NCBI RefSeq assembly: GCF_007845645.1 | Contig: NZ_VCQV01000008.1 | Location: 100,857 to 164,856 of the forward strand | Source of the DNA: Leekyejoonella antrihumi | GTDB lineage: Bacteria; Actinomycetota; Actinomycetes; Actinomycetales; Dermatophilaceae | Direction of reading: 5' to 3' | Length of the DNA stretch: 64,000 nucleotides | Part shown: one piece after another, positions 16,871 through 26,550 of the stretch | Position numbering within the stretch: the stretch's first letter is position 1 | Layout of the letters: each line of letters starts with the position of its first letter | Notes under the pieces: generated by a model | What the model saw: only the letters and a program-made list of their open reading frames with translations | Told to the model about the DNA's origin: nothing | Databases searched by the model: none | Made by a program: the position numbers and the translations under genes

Positions 16871-18997
16871 GTGCCATCCAGCGGACTGCCCCCGTCGCTC
16901 GACCTGCACGCCTTCACCGCGCCGTCCTCCGTGGCCGTCGTCGGCGCCTCGAACAACCCGGCCAAGTGGGGCTACTGGCTGGCGGCCGGCGCACTCGACG
17001 GCGACGATCAGCGCACCGTTCACCTGGTGAATCGATCCGGTGGCACGGTGCTCGGCAGGCGATGCTTCGCCGACCTGGCGAGCCTGCCGGAGCCCCCCGA
17101 ACTGGTCGCACTGTGCGTTCCCGCCCAGCAGGTTCGCGCGGTCGTCGAGGACGGGCTGGCGCGAGGTGTCCGCGGATTCCTGGGGGTCACTGCGGGCATT
17201 CCGGACGAGCAGAATCTGGCGGATCGCATCCGCGACGGCGGGGCCCGCCTCCTCGGCGCGAACAGCCTCGGACTGTATGACGCCGACAGCAATCTCCGCC
17301 TGGCGTGGGGGACGTTCACCCCAGGACCGCTGGCAATCGTCACGCAAAGTGGCCAGCTTGGATCGGAGCTGGCGATTCTGTGTGAGCGCAGCGGCGTCGG
17401 CATCTCCAGGTTCTTCTCGGTGGGCAATCAGAGCGATGTGCGCGCGATCGAGCTGCTCGAGGGTCTCGTCGCCCACCCGTCCACTCGAGCGGTTGCCCTC
17501 TACCTCGAGGGCTTCCCCGATGGAGAGGCCCTCTTCGAGGTATTACGGCGGCTGCGCGCCGCGGGAAAGCCGACCCTGCTGCTGACCGTGGGCGCAAGCG
17601 GCGCGAGCGTCCGTCTCGCTCGGTCGCACACCGGATCACTGACGTCACCCCTCGACCTGGTGGATGCCGCCTGCCGGGCGGCGGGCGTGCTGCGTGTGCA
17701 GACCCCGCGAGAACTGGTGAGCGTTGCCCGCGGCTTCCTCGCCGTCCGGACACGGACGGGGCGTCGCGTCGCCATCGTCGGGGACAGCGGTGGCCAGTGC
17801 GGGATCGCCGCAGACCTCGCAAGCACCGAAGGACTACTGGTGCCCGAGCTCGATGAACGCACCTCGGCTCGTCTGCAGTCCGCACTTCCACGAGGAGCAG
17901 CTCGCCACAATCCGGTCGACCTCGCGGGCGCCGGAGAGGCGGATCTCACCGCCTACGCACGCGTCATCGACCACGTCCTGAACGACCCCGGCATCGACGC
18001 GACCGTCGTCACCGGCTATTTCGGCCGCTACGGCGAGGACACCCCCGCCCGCCTGGACGACGAGCTCCAGGTGGCGAAGCGCATGGCCACCATCGCGCGT
18101 ACCCATGACAAGACCGTCGTCGTCCACTCGATGTCCGCTCGCAGCTCGGTGGTGAATTCCCTTTGGTGTCAAGGCGTTCCGACAGTTGACAGCATTCAGG
18201 ATGCTGTCAACCTGGTTCGCGGGCTCGCATCCCTCAGCTTGGAGCCCCCGCCGGCGCACCATGCGCAGACATTGCCCGGTGCCGGCCGATTACAGCCTGG
18301 ATACTGGGCGGCTCGTGCGCTGCTCCGCGCGGCAGGCGTGACACTTCCTGCTGCGCACCGCGTTCGAAGCGCCGACGACGCGCGGGAGGCCGCGCGCGTG
18401 CTCACCGCACCCTTTGTCCTCAAGGCCGGCTGGATCGACCACAAGAGCGAGGTCGAGGCAGTTCAGCTCGATCTGGCCGATGGGCAGTCGTTGGCTGCCG
18501 CGTTCGAGAGGATGCGGGCCCGCCTGGGCGACGGAGACTACGTCGTGGAGGAACAGGACACCAGACCGGGATGCGTCGAGATGCTCGTCGGCGCCCGGCG
18601 AGATCCGGACCTCGGATCGGTCGTGGTGGTGGGCCGCGGTGGCACCGAGAGCGAACTGTGGCACGACGTCGCCATCGAGCGCGCCCCGGTGTCCGGCCGC
18701 ACCGCGGCGACCATGATCGGACGCCTGGAGTGCGCTCCCCTGCTGGCTGGCTGGCGCCATCGCCCATCCCTGGACGGCGCAGCCCTTGCCGACCTTGTCG
18801 TCGCCATCTCCCAGCTGGTTGTTGCACATCCGCGTATCGCCGAGGTCGAGCTCAATCCGGTCCGCGTCGGAGTTCGTGGCGCGGTCGCCGTTGATGCACT
18901 CGTCATTCCGACACGGGATCCGCCGGACGCCGAAGCGTGCGACACCGTAGATCACACCCATCACATCGTGCCGAGACCGAAGGAGACCACGAGATGA
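16871..18997 (+). CDS. Acyl-CoA synthetase, NDP-forming (acetate-CoA ligase ADP-forming type)
   Basis: 708 aa single chain carrying, in order, a CoA-binding Rossmann domain (SVAVVGASNNPAKWG), a succinyl-CoA-ligase-like domain with the phospho-histidine motif ARSHTGSLTSP, and a C-terminal ATP-grasp domain (VLKAGWIDHKSEVEAV, VVVGRGGTESEL, EVELNPVRV). It interconverts an acyl-CoA plus ADP and phosphate with the acid plus ATP, so it can harvest ATP from CoA thioesters or activate acids. GTG start at 16871 with GGAG upstream. The stop overlaps the acyl-CoA dehydrogenase ATG (ATGA), so the two are coupled. Confidence 0.9.
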   Translation: MPSSGLPPSLDLHAFTAPSSVAVVGASNNPAKWGYWLAAGALDGDDQRTVHLVNRSGGTVLGRRCFADLASLPEPPELVALCVPAQQVRAVVEDGLARGVRGFLGVTAGIPDEQNLADRIRDGGARLLGANSLGLYDADSNLRLAWGTFTPGPLAIVTQSGQLGSELAILCERSGVGISRFFSVGNQSDVRAIELLEGLVAHPSTRAVALYLEGFPDGEALFEVLRRLRAAGKPTLLLTVGASGASVRLARSHTGSLTSPLDLVDAACRAAGVLRVQTPRELVSVARGFLAVRTRTGRRVAIVGDSGGQCGIAADLASTEGLLVPELDERTSARLQSALPRGAARHNPVDLAGAGEADLTAYARVIDHVLNDPGIDATVVTGYFGRYGEDTPARLDDELQVAKRMATIARTHDKTVVVHSMSARSSVVNSLWCQGVPTVDSIQDAVNLVRGLASLSLEPPPAHHAQTLPGAGRLQPGYWAARALLRAAGVTLPAAHRVRSADDAREAARVLTAPFVLKAGWIDHKSEVEAVQLDLADGQSLAAAFERMRARLGDGDYVVEEQDTRPGCVEMLVGARRDPDLGSVVVVGRGGTESELWHDVAIERAPVSGRTAATMIGRLECAPLLAGWRHRPSLDGAALADLVVAISQLVVAHPRIAEVELNPVRVGVRGAVAVDALVIPTRDPPDAEACDTVDHTHHIVPRPKETTR

Positions 18998-20145
18998 GCT
19001 GCACAGCGTGGCCATTGACCGATGAGCAGATGGAGGTCGTGAAGCTCTGCAAGACGTTTGCCGAGAACGAGATCCGGCCCCGCGGGCGAGAGGTCGATGA
19101 GGCCGACATCGTCATCCCGGTCGACATCTTCGCCAAGGCCGCGGCGGTCGGCATCACGGACTTCATGATCCCCGAGACCTACGGCGGCGGCGGGTTCACC
19201 GATGTCTTCACCCAGTGTCTGGTCCAGGAAGAGCTGTGCTGGGGCGACCCCGGCATCGGCAACCTGATCTGCTCGGGCGGATTCTTCGCCGACCCGATCA
19301 TGGTCCTCGGAACCGAGGCCCAAAAGAGGCGCTGGCTGACTCCCCTCACGGGACCGGACGCGCCGCTGACCGCGCTGGCGACCACCGAGCCCGGCGCAGG
19401 CTCGGATGCCGCCTCCATCGTCACCACGGCCACCCGTGTGGACGGCGGGTACCATCTGGACGGCCAGAAGTCGTGGATCTCGAATGCCGGTGCCGCCGAG
19501 CTCTACGTCATCTTCGCCAAGACGGACAAGACCAAGCGTTCGGCGGGCGTCACCGCGTTCGTGGTCAAGAACGGCACCCCTGGGATGTCCTTCGGTGAAC
19601 CGATGCGCAAGATGGGCCAGCGCGCCATCGTGTGCCGTGAGATCTTCCTGGATCACGTGTTCGTGCCGGACGCCGATCGGCTCGGCGAGGAGGGCGAGGG
19701 TTTCTACGGCCTGATGGGCACGTTCGACATCTCCCGCGTGGTCCTCGGTGCGGCCGCGCTCGGTGCCGCGCGCGCGGCCTACGAGTATGCACTCGACTAC
19801 GCCAGGACCCGCACGCAGTTCGGCGTCCGGATCATCGAGCACCAGGCTGTCGCGTTTCGGCTTGCCGACATGGCGACCCGGATCGAGTCCGCGCGGCTGC
19901 TGGTGCATCGCGCGGCGCGGGTGATCGACGAGGGGGGCAGCGCAACGGGCCTCGCCGCCATGGCCAAGCTCACTGCATCGGAGACCGCTGCCTTCGTGAC
20001 CCACGCCGCGGTGCAGACCCTTGGCGGCTGGGGCTACTCGCGTGAATACCCGGTCGAGCAGTGGATGCGGGACGTGACGCTGGAGGAGATCGAGGAAGGC
20101 ACCTCCGACATCATGCGCCTGGTGATCGCCCGCCACCTGACCTAG
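18994..20145 (+). CDS. Acyl-CoA dehydrogenase
   Basis: 383 aa flavoprotein that oxidises an acyl-CoA to the 2,3-enoyl-CoA. FAD-binding and acyl-CoA segments are visible (TALATTEPGAGSDAAS, YHLDGQKSWISNAGAAE, RTQFGVRIIEHQAV, AVQTLGGWGYSREYPVEQWMRD), and the catalytic Glu is in LEEIEEGTSDIMR. AAGGAGA lies upstream of the ATG at 18994. Length and motifs are those of short- or branched-chain dehydrogenases; chain-length preference cannot be assigned. Confidence 0.9.
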   Translation: MSCTAWPLTDEQMEVVKLCKTFAENEIRPRGREVDEADIVIPVDIFAKAAAVGITDFMIPETYGGGGFTDVFTQCLVQEELCWGDPGIGNLICSGGFFADPIMVLGTEAQKRRWLTPLTGPDAPLTALATTEPGAGSDAASIVTTATRVDGGYHLDGQKSWISNAGAAELYVIFAKTDKTKRSAGVTAFVVKNGTPGMSFGEPMRKMGQRAIVCREIFLDHVFVPDADRLGEEGEGFYGLMGTFDISRVVLGAAALGAARAAYEYALDYARTRTQFGVRIIEHQAVAFRLADMATRIESARLLVHRAARVIDEGGSATGLAAMAKLTASETAAFVTHAAVQTLGGWGYSREYPVEQWMRDVTLEEIEEGTSDIMRLVIARHLT

Positions 20146-20182
20146 CCCACAGCCCCTGGCAATCCACCTCTGGAGGACTTTG

Positions 20183-21787
20183 ATGCCATCACTCACCGGC
20201 GGAGCCACACTCGTCGCCGCGCTCGAAGCTCACGGCGTGCACACCGTCTTCGGGATACCCGGCACGCACAACCTGTCCGTGTTCTCCGCGCTCGCGGCCT
20301 CGCCGATCCACCTGGTGCTCACCCGGCACGAACAGGGCGCGGGCTACGCCGCCGACGGATACGCCCGGGTCTCCGGCCAACCGGGCGTCTGCCTCACCAC
20401 CACCGGCCCGGCCATCCTCAATGCCCTGGCGGCCGCAGCACAGGCGTGGTCTGACTCGGTGCCGGTGCTGTTCATCTCCCCGGGCATGCCGCTCACCCAC
20501 CCCGGACGCGGCAACGGCTACCTGCACGAGGTCAAGGACCAGCACGCGGCCCTCGACGCGGTGGTTGCGTACAGTCATCGCGTCACCAGCGTCGAGGAGA
20601 TCCCGGCGGCGGTCGCCTACGCCTTCGCCGCGATGCGCACCGGGCGACCGCGACCGGTGCATCTCGAAGTTCCGCTCGACCTGCTGGAGGCCACGGCGGC
20701 GGTGCGTCATGTGACCCCCGTTGAGCCCGCCGCCTCCGCAGCACGCGACGACGCCGTGGAGGCTGCCACTGACCGCCTGCGATCGGCGCGCCGTCCGGTG
20801 ATGATCGTCGGCGGTGGCGCCCGAACTGCCGTCCAGCAGATCCGGGGGGTTGCCGAGCGGCTGAATGCACCGGTCCTCACGACGGCCAATGGCAAAGGCA
20901 CGCTCGACGAAAGTCATGCGCTGTGTGTCGGCGCCGGCCTGCATCACCCGTCGGCTCGCGCCCTGCTCGACGACGCTGACACGGTGCTGGCAATTGGGAC
21001 CGAGCTTGCACCATCGGACCTGTGGAATGGACCGATCCACCTGGACGACAGGCTTATTCGCATCGATGTCGACTGCACCTCGATGATCACGAATGCCGAT
21101 CCGGCAGTCCGTCTCGTCGGGGATGCCCCGATCGTGCTCGGCCAGCTGCTGCACGCTCTCGGCGGGCGCGAAGGTGCCGCCGGTGACTCCCTCGTGCGAG
21201 CGGAGGCGGCACGGCAGGGACTCGCCGCCGATGCTGCCGCCGAGGGTGCGCCGTGGGAGGCACTGGTCGATGCGCTGTCACCGGTCGTCGACGAAGGCAC
21301 CGTGGTCGCGGGTGACAGCACCATGGCCTGCTACTACGGGGCACTGACCGGCGTACGCGTCCACCGGCCGGCGGGCTTCCTCTACCCGACGGGCGGAGGG
21401 ACGCTCGGCTATGGCCTACCGGCGGCGATCGGAGCGTCACTGGCGCCGAAGCGGCCGCGGGTCATCGCGCTGCTCGGCGACGGCGGCGCGATGTTCACGT
21501 TGCCCGAGCTGGCCACCGCCGCCGCACTCGGACTCTCGCTGCCCGTCGTGGTGGTGGACAACGGCGGATACGGCGAGATCCGCAATGAGATGGCCGACCG
21601 CCACGACCCGGTCCACTCAGTTCGACTGGGCGGCATCGACTTCCCGGCGGCGGCGCGTGCCATGGGATGCCGGGGTCGCTCACTCGAATCGCCCACCGAG
21701 CTCACCGCGGCCGTCCAGGAAGCATTCACCGCGGACCGCCCGACGCTGCTACATCTGCGAGAAGACAGCCGCGCAACACAGGGTTGA
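20183..21787 (+). CDS. Thiamine-pyrophosphate enzyme, acetolactate-synthase-like 2-oxo-acid decarboxylase
   Basis: 534 aa from the ATG at 20183, with TGGAGG 7 bp upstream. N-terminal Pyr domain with the catalytic Glu in VLTRHEQGAGYAADGYAR, central FAD/NAD-like domain, and C-terminal TPP domain with the GDG...N motif (LLGDGGAMFTLPELATAA to VVDNGGYGEI). Members include acetolactate synthase, benzoylformate decarboxylase and 2-ketoarginine decarboxylase. No small regulatory subunit is nearby, which argues against biosynthetic acetolactate synthase and for a catabolic 2-oxo-acid decarboxylase. Cotranscribed with the dehydrogenase upstream (37 bp gap). Confidence 0.8.
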   Translation: MPSLTGGATLVAALEAHGVHTVFGIPGTHNLSVFSALAASPIHLVLTRHEQGAGYAADGYARVSGQPGVCLTTTGPAILNALAAAAQAWSDSVPVLFISPGMPLTHPGRGNGYLHEVKDQHAALDAVVAYSHRVTSVEEIPAAVAYAFAAMRTGRPRPVHLEVPLDLLEATAAVRHVTPVEPAASAARDDAVEAATDRLRSARRPVMIVGGGARTAVQQIRGVAERLNAPVLTTANGKGTLDESHALCVGAGLHHPSARALLDDADTVLAIGTELAPSDLWNGPIHLDDRLIRIDVDCTSMITNADPAVRLVGDAPIVLGQLLHALGGREGAAGDSLVRAEAARQGLAADAAAEGAPWEALVDALSPVVDEGTVVAGDSTMACYYGALTGVRVHRPAGFLYPTGGGTLGYGLPAAIGASLAPKRPRVIALLGDGGAMFTLPELATAAALGLSLPVVVVDNGGYGEIRNEMADRHDPVHSVRLGGIDFPAAARAMGCRGRSLESPTELTAAVQEAFTADRPTLLHLREDSRATQG

Positions 21788-21933
21788 ATTTCCGCGACGG
21801 ACGGAGCAGACGTCTCAACGCCCGCAGATCACCGTCGGCATAACGGTTTGTCGGTCAATACCGCCGAACTCAACACGCGTGCGACTCGTGGCCAATATCC
21901 TTGACTCCACCCACGAACCAAGCCACTGTTCTC

Positions 21934-21946
21934 CCAAGCCGCTTGG
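21934..21946 (+). promoter_or_regulatory. Short hairpin before the amino-acid importer
   Basis: CCAAG-CCG-CTTGG followed by CTTTT, 31 bp before the binding-protein start. It could be a weak terminator or attenuator between the TPP enzyme and the importer, or an operator half-site. The 189-bp gap also leaves room for an internal promoter. Confidence 0.35.
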
Positions 21947-21976
21947 CTTTTCCGCTGCCGGAAGGAATTCCACGTC

Positions 21977-22873
21977 ATGGCATTCAAACGTACCCTCAGC
22001 ATCGCCAGTGCGGTCGCAGTTGCTGCCTCGCTCGCCGCATGCAGTTCGGGTTCAAGCCCCAGTTCCAGCTCCGGCTCCGCGTCTTCGGGTGGGTCCGGCG
22101 CCGGTCACTACGGCAACTGCAAGGTCACCAGCAAGGCCAACTCCATCAAGATCAAGCCGGCCTCCTCCGGCACGCTGACGGTGGAGACGACGCTGCCTGC
22201 GCCAGGGTGGTGGAACGGCACCACCGCGAGCTCCATCAACAGCGGATACGAGTACTGCATGGCCGCCAACCTGGCCAACATGGCCGGACTGAAGTCGGTG
22301 ACGGTCAAGAACGTGTCGTTCGCCCAACTGGTCGCCGGTCACACCAATACTTTCGACATCGCCCTGGCGGAGATCTCCATCACCGCGGAGCGCGCCAAGG
22401 TGGTGGACTTCTCGACGCCCTACTTCGACTCCAACATCGGGGTGCTGACCAAGAAGGGCGCCGGGGTCACCGCCGCCAACATCAAGACCAAGAGCTGCGC
22501 GGCCTACGCAGGCACCACGTCCCAGCCGTTCATCCAGGACAAGCTCAAGTGCAAGTCGACGAAAATCTACCCGAACTCGCAGACCCTCTACCAGGGCGTG
22601 CTGTCCGGACAGGTGGACGCCGCATTCCTGGACACGGCAATTGTGCTGGCCGAGGCGAAGAACACCGGCGGGAGGCTCGAGGTGGCCGGCCAGTACAAGA
22701 CCGGGGAGCACTACGGCGCGATCTACCCGAAGGGCTCCGCCAACGAGAAGGCACTCGACCAGGGAATCAAGACCCTCTCCAGCGACGGCACCCTGAACAC
22801 CCTGTCGAAGACCTACCTCGGCCCGGCATTTGGTGGCGACCCCTCGGCGGTCCCGGTCTGGCAGCTGCAGTGA
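21977..22873 (+). CDS. Amino-acid ABC transporter substrate-binding lipoprotein
   Basis: 298 aa. Lipoprotein signal with lipobox LAAC at C22 followed by a Ser-rich tether, so it is anchored outside the membrane. The body is the type-2 periplasmic binding fold of polar amino-acid transporters (SBP_bac_3): DIALAEISITAERAKVVDFSTPYFDSNIGVL and the GQVDAAFLDTAI region. It should bind an amino acid or similar small polar molecule and deliver it to the permease. GGAAGGAA precedes the ATG. Clustering with 2-oxo-acid and acyl-CoA enzymes suggests the ligand is their carbon source. Confidence 0.9.
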   Translation: MAFKRTLSIASAVAVAASLAACSSGSSPSSSSGSASSGGSGAGHYGNCKVTSKANSIKIKPASSGTLTVETTLPAPGWWNGTTASSINSGYEYCMAANLANMAGLKSVTVKNVSFAQLVAGHTNTFDIALAEISITAERAKVVDFSTPYFDSNIGVLTKKGAGVTAANIKTKSCAAYAGTTSQPFIQDKLKCKSTKIYPNSQTLYQGVLSGQVDAAFLDTAIVLAEAKNTGGRLEVAGQYKTGEHYGAIYPKGSANEKALDQGIKTLSSDGTLNTLSKTYLGPAFGGDPSAVPVWQLQ

Positions 22874-22907
22874 GCCCCAGGCGCCCCGCACGAAGTAGGG
22901 GCCCACG

Positions 22908-24011
22908 ATGAGCTCCTCGAGCCTGATCAGAAGCGACGTTCAGCCCAGCCCCGCACCGAGCCCGCCGCAGCCCGTCCTGCCCTTGACGGTGGCCGCCGTG
23001 GTGGCGTCCGTCATCGGCATAGCACTGATGGTCCTGGCTGCAGTGGAGCTGCGGAACTTCAACCACCACGGTGTTGTCTCGACAATCATCGGGGTCGTGC
23101 TGGTGCTGCTCACCCTCTACCCACTCTGGCCGACGTTGCGCTCGATTGGAGCCGGGCGGGAGCGAGCTCGGCTGCTCCAAGACGGAAAGCTGGTGGCCGC
23201 CCGGCGGTCTGCTGCCCGTGGCCGTGAGGATGCACAGATCGGCATGGGCTATGCGGTCGCGTCTGTGGTCGTCGCTCTCCTCCTGCTGATGGTGCTGGCC
23301 AACTCCGCTCACGGCAACGGGATCGCCCACACGTTCTTCAGCTCGAGCGCCTGGCGTCAGTCGTTCAGCCAGATGCTCCCGGCCTTCTGGATCAATATCT
23401 GGGTGGCCTTGATCGCGCAGGTGCTCGTGCTGATCTTCGGGCTGCTGCTGGCGGTCATGCGGATGCTTCCCGGCCGGGCCGGTGCACCACTACGCAGGAT
23501 CGCGATCGTCTACTGCGACGTCTTCCGGGCCGTGCCCGCGATCGTCGTGATCTATCTGATCGTCTTCGGCGTGCCGCTTGCGGCGCCGGGCCTGACCAAG
23601 ATCTCCCCGACCTTGCTCGGCGTTCTGGCACTGACCCTGACCTACTCCGCCTATGTCGCCGAGGTCTACCGCGCCGGACTGCAGTCGATCCACCCGAGCC
23701 AAACCGCAGCGGCACGATCCCTTGGTCTGAGCTACTTCCAGACGCTACGAACGGTCCTCGTGCCACAGGCCGTCCGGCGGGTCATCCCGCCGTTGCTCAA
23801 TGACTTCATCAGCCTGCAGAAGGACACGGCGTTGCTGTCGATCGCCGCCATCGGCGAGGCGCTTCTCACAGCGACCATCTGGCAGGCCAAGCTGTTCAAC
23901 CTGTCACCCGTGACCTTGGCCGCATTCTTCTTCATCATCATCACCATCCCGCAGGCCCGCTTCGTCGACTACCTGATCAACCGGGATGCGTCGAAACGGG
24001 CGGGAGGCTAG
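22908..24011 (+). CDS. Amino-acid ABC transporter permease with long N-terminal extension
   Basis: 367 aa, about 140 longer than typical His/Glu-type permeases. The extra N-terminus carries three membrane helices (VAAVVASVIGIALMVLAAV, VVSTIIGVVLVLLTLYPLW, VASVVVALLLLMVLA). The C-terminal domain is a standard BPD_transp_1 permease with the EAA-type coupling loop AEVYRAGLQSIHPSQTAAARSLGLSYFQTLRTVLVPQAVRR. Only one permease gene is present, so it likely forms a homodimer with the ATPase encoded next. Confidence 0.9.
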   Translation: MSSSSLIRSDVQPSPAPSPPQPVLPLTVAAVVASVIGIALMVLAAVELRNFNHHGVVSTIIGVVLVLLTLYPLWPTLRSIGAGRERARLLQDGKLVAARRSAARGREDAQIGMGYAVASVVVALLLLMVLANSAHGNGIAHTFFSSSAWRQSFSQMLPAFWINIWVALIAQVLVLIFGLLLAVMRMLPGRAGAPLRRIAIVYCDVFRAVPAIVVIYLIVFGVPLAAPGLTKISPTLLGVLALTLTYSAYVAEVYRAGLQSIHPSQTAAARSLGLSYFQTLRTVLVPQAVRRVIPPLLNDFISLQKDTALLSIAAIGEALLTATIWQAKLFNLSPVTLAAFFFIIITIPQARFVDYLINRDASKRAGG

Positions 24012-24015
24012 AGCA

Positions 24016-24759
24016 ATGTCATTCCTGGAAATCAGCGACGTACACAAGTCGTTCGGTCACAACGAAGTGCTGAAGGGCGTCTCCCTCACCGTGGAACGTC
24101 ACGAGGTGGTCTGCCTCATCGGCGCGTCGGGCTCAGGCAAATCCACCCTGCTGCGCTGTGTCAACCAGCTCGAACAGGTCAATTCCGGTGAGATCCACAT
24201 CGATGGCGACACGGTCACCGGAGCCGGCGTCGATCTCAACAGGCTCCGACGCGACGTCGGCATCGTATTCCAGTCCTACAACCTGTTCCCGCACATGTCA
24301 GTAATGGACAACGTCACGCTGGCCCCGATCAGGGTGGGCGGCGTGAGCAAGAGGGAGGCGCAGGAAAAGGCGATGGTCCTGCTGGAGTCGGTGGGGATGG
24401 GGATCAAAGCCAAGGCCTTCCCCGACAGCCTCTCCGGCGGGCAGCAGCAGCGGGTCGCGATCGTGCGAGCACTCGCCATGGAACCGCGGGTGATGCTCCT
24501 CGACGAGATCACTGCCGCTCTCGACCCCGAGCTCGTCGGCGATGTCCTGGAGATCGTGCGCGAGCTCGCGCACGAAGGACTCACCATGATGCTCGCCACC
24601 CACGAGATGGGCTTTGCGAAGGAAGTGTCCAGTCAGGTCTGCTTCCTGGACCAGGGCGCCATCTGCGAGCACGGCTCTGCACAGCAGATCTTCGAGGAGC
24701 CGCGCGAAGAGCGCACCCAGCAGTTCCTCAGCCGAGTGGTCAAATCAGGTCGTCTGTAA
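24016..24759 (+). CDS. Amino-acid ABC transporter ATP-binding protein
   Basis: 247 aa from the ATG at 24016, 4 bp after the permease stop. Walker A GASGSGKST, Q-loop FQSYNLFPHMSVMDNV, signature LSGGQQQRVAI, Walker B VMLLDEITAALDPE and switch His in LATHEMGFAKEVS: the GlnQ/HisP polar amino-acid subfamily. The usual [10 protein letters not shown] is changed to LDEITAALDP (P to I), which is tolerated in this family. Confidence 0.95.
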   Translation: MSFLEISDVHKSFGHNEVLKGVSLTVERHEVVCLIGASGSGKSTLLRCVNQLEQVNSGEIHIDGDTVTGAGVDLNRLRRDVGIVFQSYNLFPHMSVMDNVTLAPIRVGGVSKREAQEKAMVLLESVGMGIKAKAFPDSLSGGQQQRVAIVRALAMEPRVMLLDEITAALDPELVGDVLEIVRELAHEGLTMMLATHEMGFAKEVSSQVCFLDQGAICEHGSAQQIFEEPREERTQQFLSRVVKSGRL

Positions 24760-24807
24760 CCGGCACGTCGGGTGGTCGCCTCTAACCGGCGCCCCTGCAG
24801 TCCGTGA

Positions 24808-26478
24808 TCAGTCGGCCCGCAGCACCGAGAGGTCGCCCTCGGCATAGCGCTGCCGCAACCGCTTCTTGTCGAACTTGCCGACGCTGGTCTTCGGCACCTC
24901 GTCGATGAAGGCCCACTGCTCGGGGATCTGCCAGCGGGCGACCTTGTCTGCCAAAAACTCCCGCAGGTCTCCGGCAGTGGGCGACGCTCCCGCGCGCAGG
25001 ACGACCGTTGCCAGTGGCCGCTCGTCCCACTTCGGATCGGGTATGCCGACGACCGACGCCTCGAGCACGTCGGGGTGGCCCATGATGGCATTCTCCAGAT
25101 CGACCGAGCTGATCCACTCGCCGCCGGACTTGATCACGTCTTTTGCGCGGTCGGTCAGGTGCAGGAAGCCGTCCTCAGTGAGCGATCCGACATCCCCGGT
25201 CCGCAACCATCCATCATCGAACTTCTCTGCCATGGCAGAGATCTCGGCCTCAGACTCTTCACCGTTGGAGTAGTACGAGGCGGTGATCCACGGGCCACGC
25301 ACCTCGATCTCACCAACGCGCTGCCCGTCGCGAGGTTGCTCAGTGCCGTCCGGTCCGATCACCCTGCCCTCGACACCGCACACCAGGCGGCCCTGCGACG
25401 TGCGATACGACCAGTAGTCGTCGGATCCCGGCTCCGCGGCCGCCGGGGCGAACGCCAGGCTGCCGATGGGTGAGGTCTCGGTCATGCCCCAGCCCTGAAT
25501 GATCTCGATGCCGTACCGCTCCTGGTATGCACGCATCATCGACGGGGCCGGAGCGGACCCACCGACCATGAGCATCCGGCAGGAAGACACATCATGCGGG
25601 TTCTGGTCCAGATACTGCAACAAGCCGTTCCAGATCGTCGGCACGCCGGCGCCGCCGGTCACCTTCTCGGTCTCGATCATCGTTGCGAGCGGCTCCGGCT
25701 GCAGGAACCGATCAGGCATGACCAGCGTGGAACCGGACACCATGGCGGCGTAGGGGTAGCCCCAGGCGTTCGCGTGAAACATCGGCACGACGACGAGCAG
25801 CCGGTCGGCCTGGGTGGACCCCAACGTCGCGACCGCCGCCATCGCATGCAGATAGTTGCTCCGGTGCGAGTAGGCGACACCCTTCGGGTTGCCGGTCGTG
25901 CCCGAGGTGTAGCACATCGAGGCCGCATCGTTGTCGTCGAGATCGTCCACCCAGTCGAACGTGGTTGGGCGCCCCTTCAGCAGCTGGGCGTAGTCGTGGA
26001 CCTGCCGTACGTGAGCGGGGCGCCGCAGCGCCTCGAGCACCGCAGCCTCAACCGGCCCATTGACAATGACCTGGCGCACCGCGGGCAGCTGCTCCAGGAG
26101 CTGGGAGAACGGCTCGGCCAGCGTGTTGTCGACGATCACGACCTCGCTGCCCCCGTGTCGCGTGACATAGACCAGCTGTTCGGGGAACAACCTGATGTTG
26201 AGGGCGTGCAGGACGGCACCCATCGACGGCACGGCGAGATAGGTCGCGAGGTGCTCGGCGTTGTTCCACATGAAGGTGCCCACCCGCTGATCCCCGGTGA
26301 TCCCGAGGTCCCGCAGGGCGTGGGCGAGCTGCGCGGCCTGCTCCCCCACCTGCGCGTACGTGGTCCGGCGCGCCCCGTCGGCGGTCCACGTCACGACCTC
26401 GCTCCGACCGTGGGCCGTGGTGCCATACCGAAGCAGTGTGGAGATCAGCAGCGGCGTCGGCTGCATTGTGCTCAACAT
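24808..26478 (-). CDS. Medium/long-chain fatty-acid--CoA ligase (AMP-forming)
   Basis: 556 aa from the ATG at 26478; an ATG at 26466 and a GTG at 26517 are alternatives. The adenylate-forming P-loop is CYTSGTTGNPKGVAYSHRS, followed by QGWGMTETSPIGS, GWLRTGDVG and the C-terminal catalytic Lys in VPKTSVGKFDKKRLR. Overall it resembles the AlkK-type acyl-CoA synthetases. It converges on the amino-acid importer operon and may activate fatty or branched acids for beta-oxidation. Confidence 0.9.
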   Translation of the reverse strand: MLSTMQPTPLLISTLLRYGTTAHGRSEVVTWTADGARRTTYAQVGEQAAQLAHALRDLGITGDQRVGTFMWNNAEHLATYLAVPSMGAVLHALNIRLFPEQLVYVTRHGGSEVVIVDNTLAEPFSQLLEQLPAVRQVIVNGPVEAAVLEALRRPAHVRQVHDYAQLLKGRPTTFDWVDDLDDNDAASMCYTSGTTGNPKGVAYSHRSNYLHAMAAVATLGSTQADRLLVVVPMFHANAWGYPYAAMVSGSTLVMPDRFLQPEPLATMIETEKVTGGAGVPTIWNGLLQYLDQNPHDVSSCRMLMVGGSAPAPSMMRAYQERYGIEIIQGWGMTETSPIGSLAFAPAAAEPGSDDYWSYRTSQGRLVCGVEGRVIGPDGTEQPRDGQRVGEIEVRGPWITASYYSNGEESEAEISAMAEKFDDGWLRTGDVGSLTEDGFLHLTDRAKDVIKSGGEWISSVDLENAIMGHPDVLEASVVGIPDPKWDERPLATVVLRAGASPTAGDLREFLADKVARWQIPEQWAFIDEVPKTSVGKFDKKRLRQRYAEGDLSVLRAD

Positions 26479-26550
26479 GCAGCCAGCCTGCCACCCGAAC
26501 TGCTGGGGTGGGCACACTTTGACAGATAGATCTCGGGAGTGGGATCTTTA

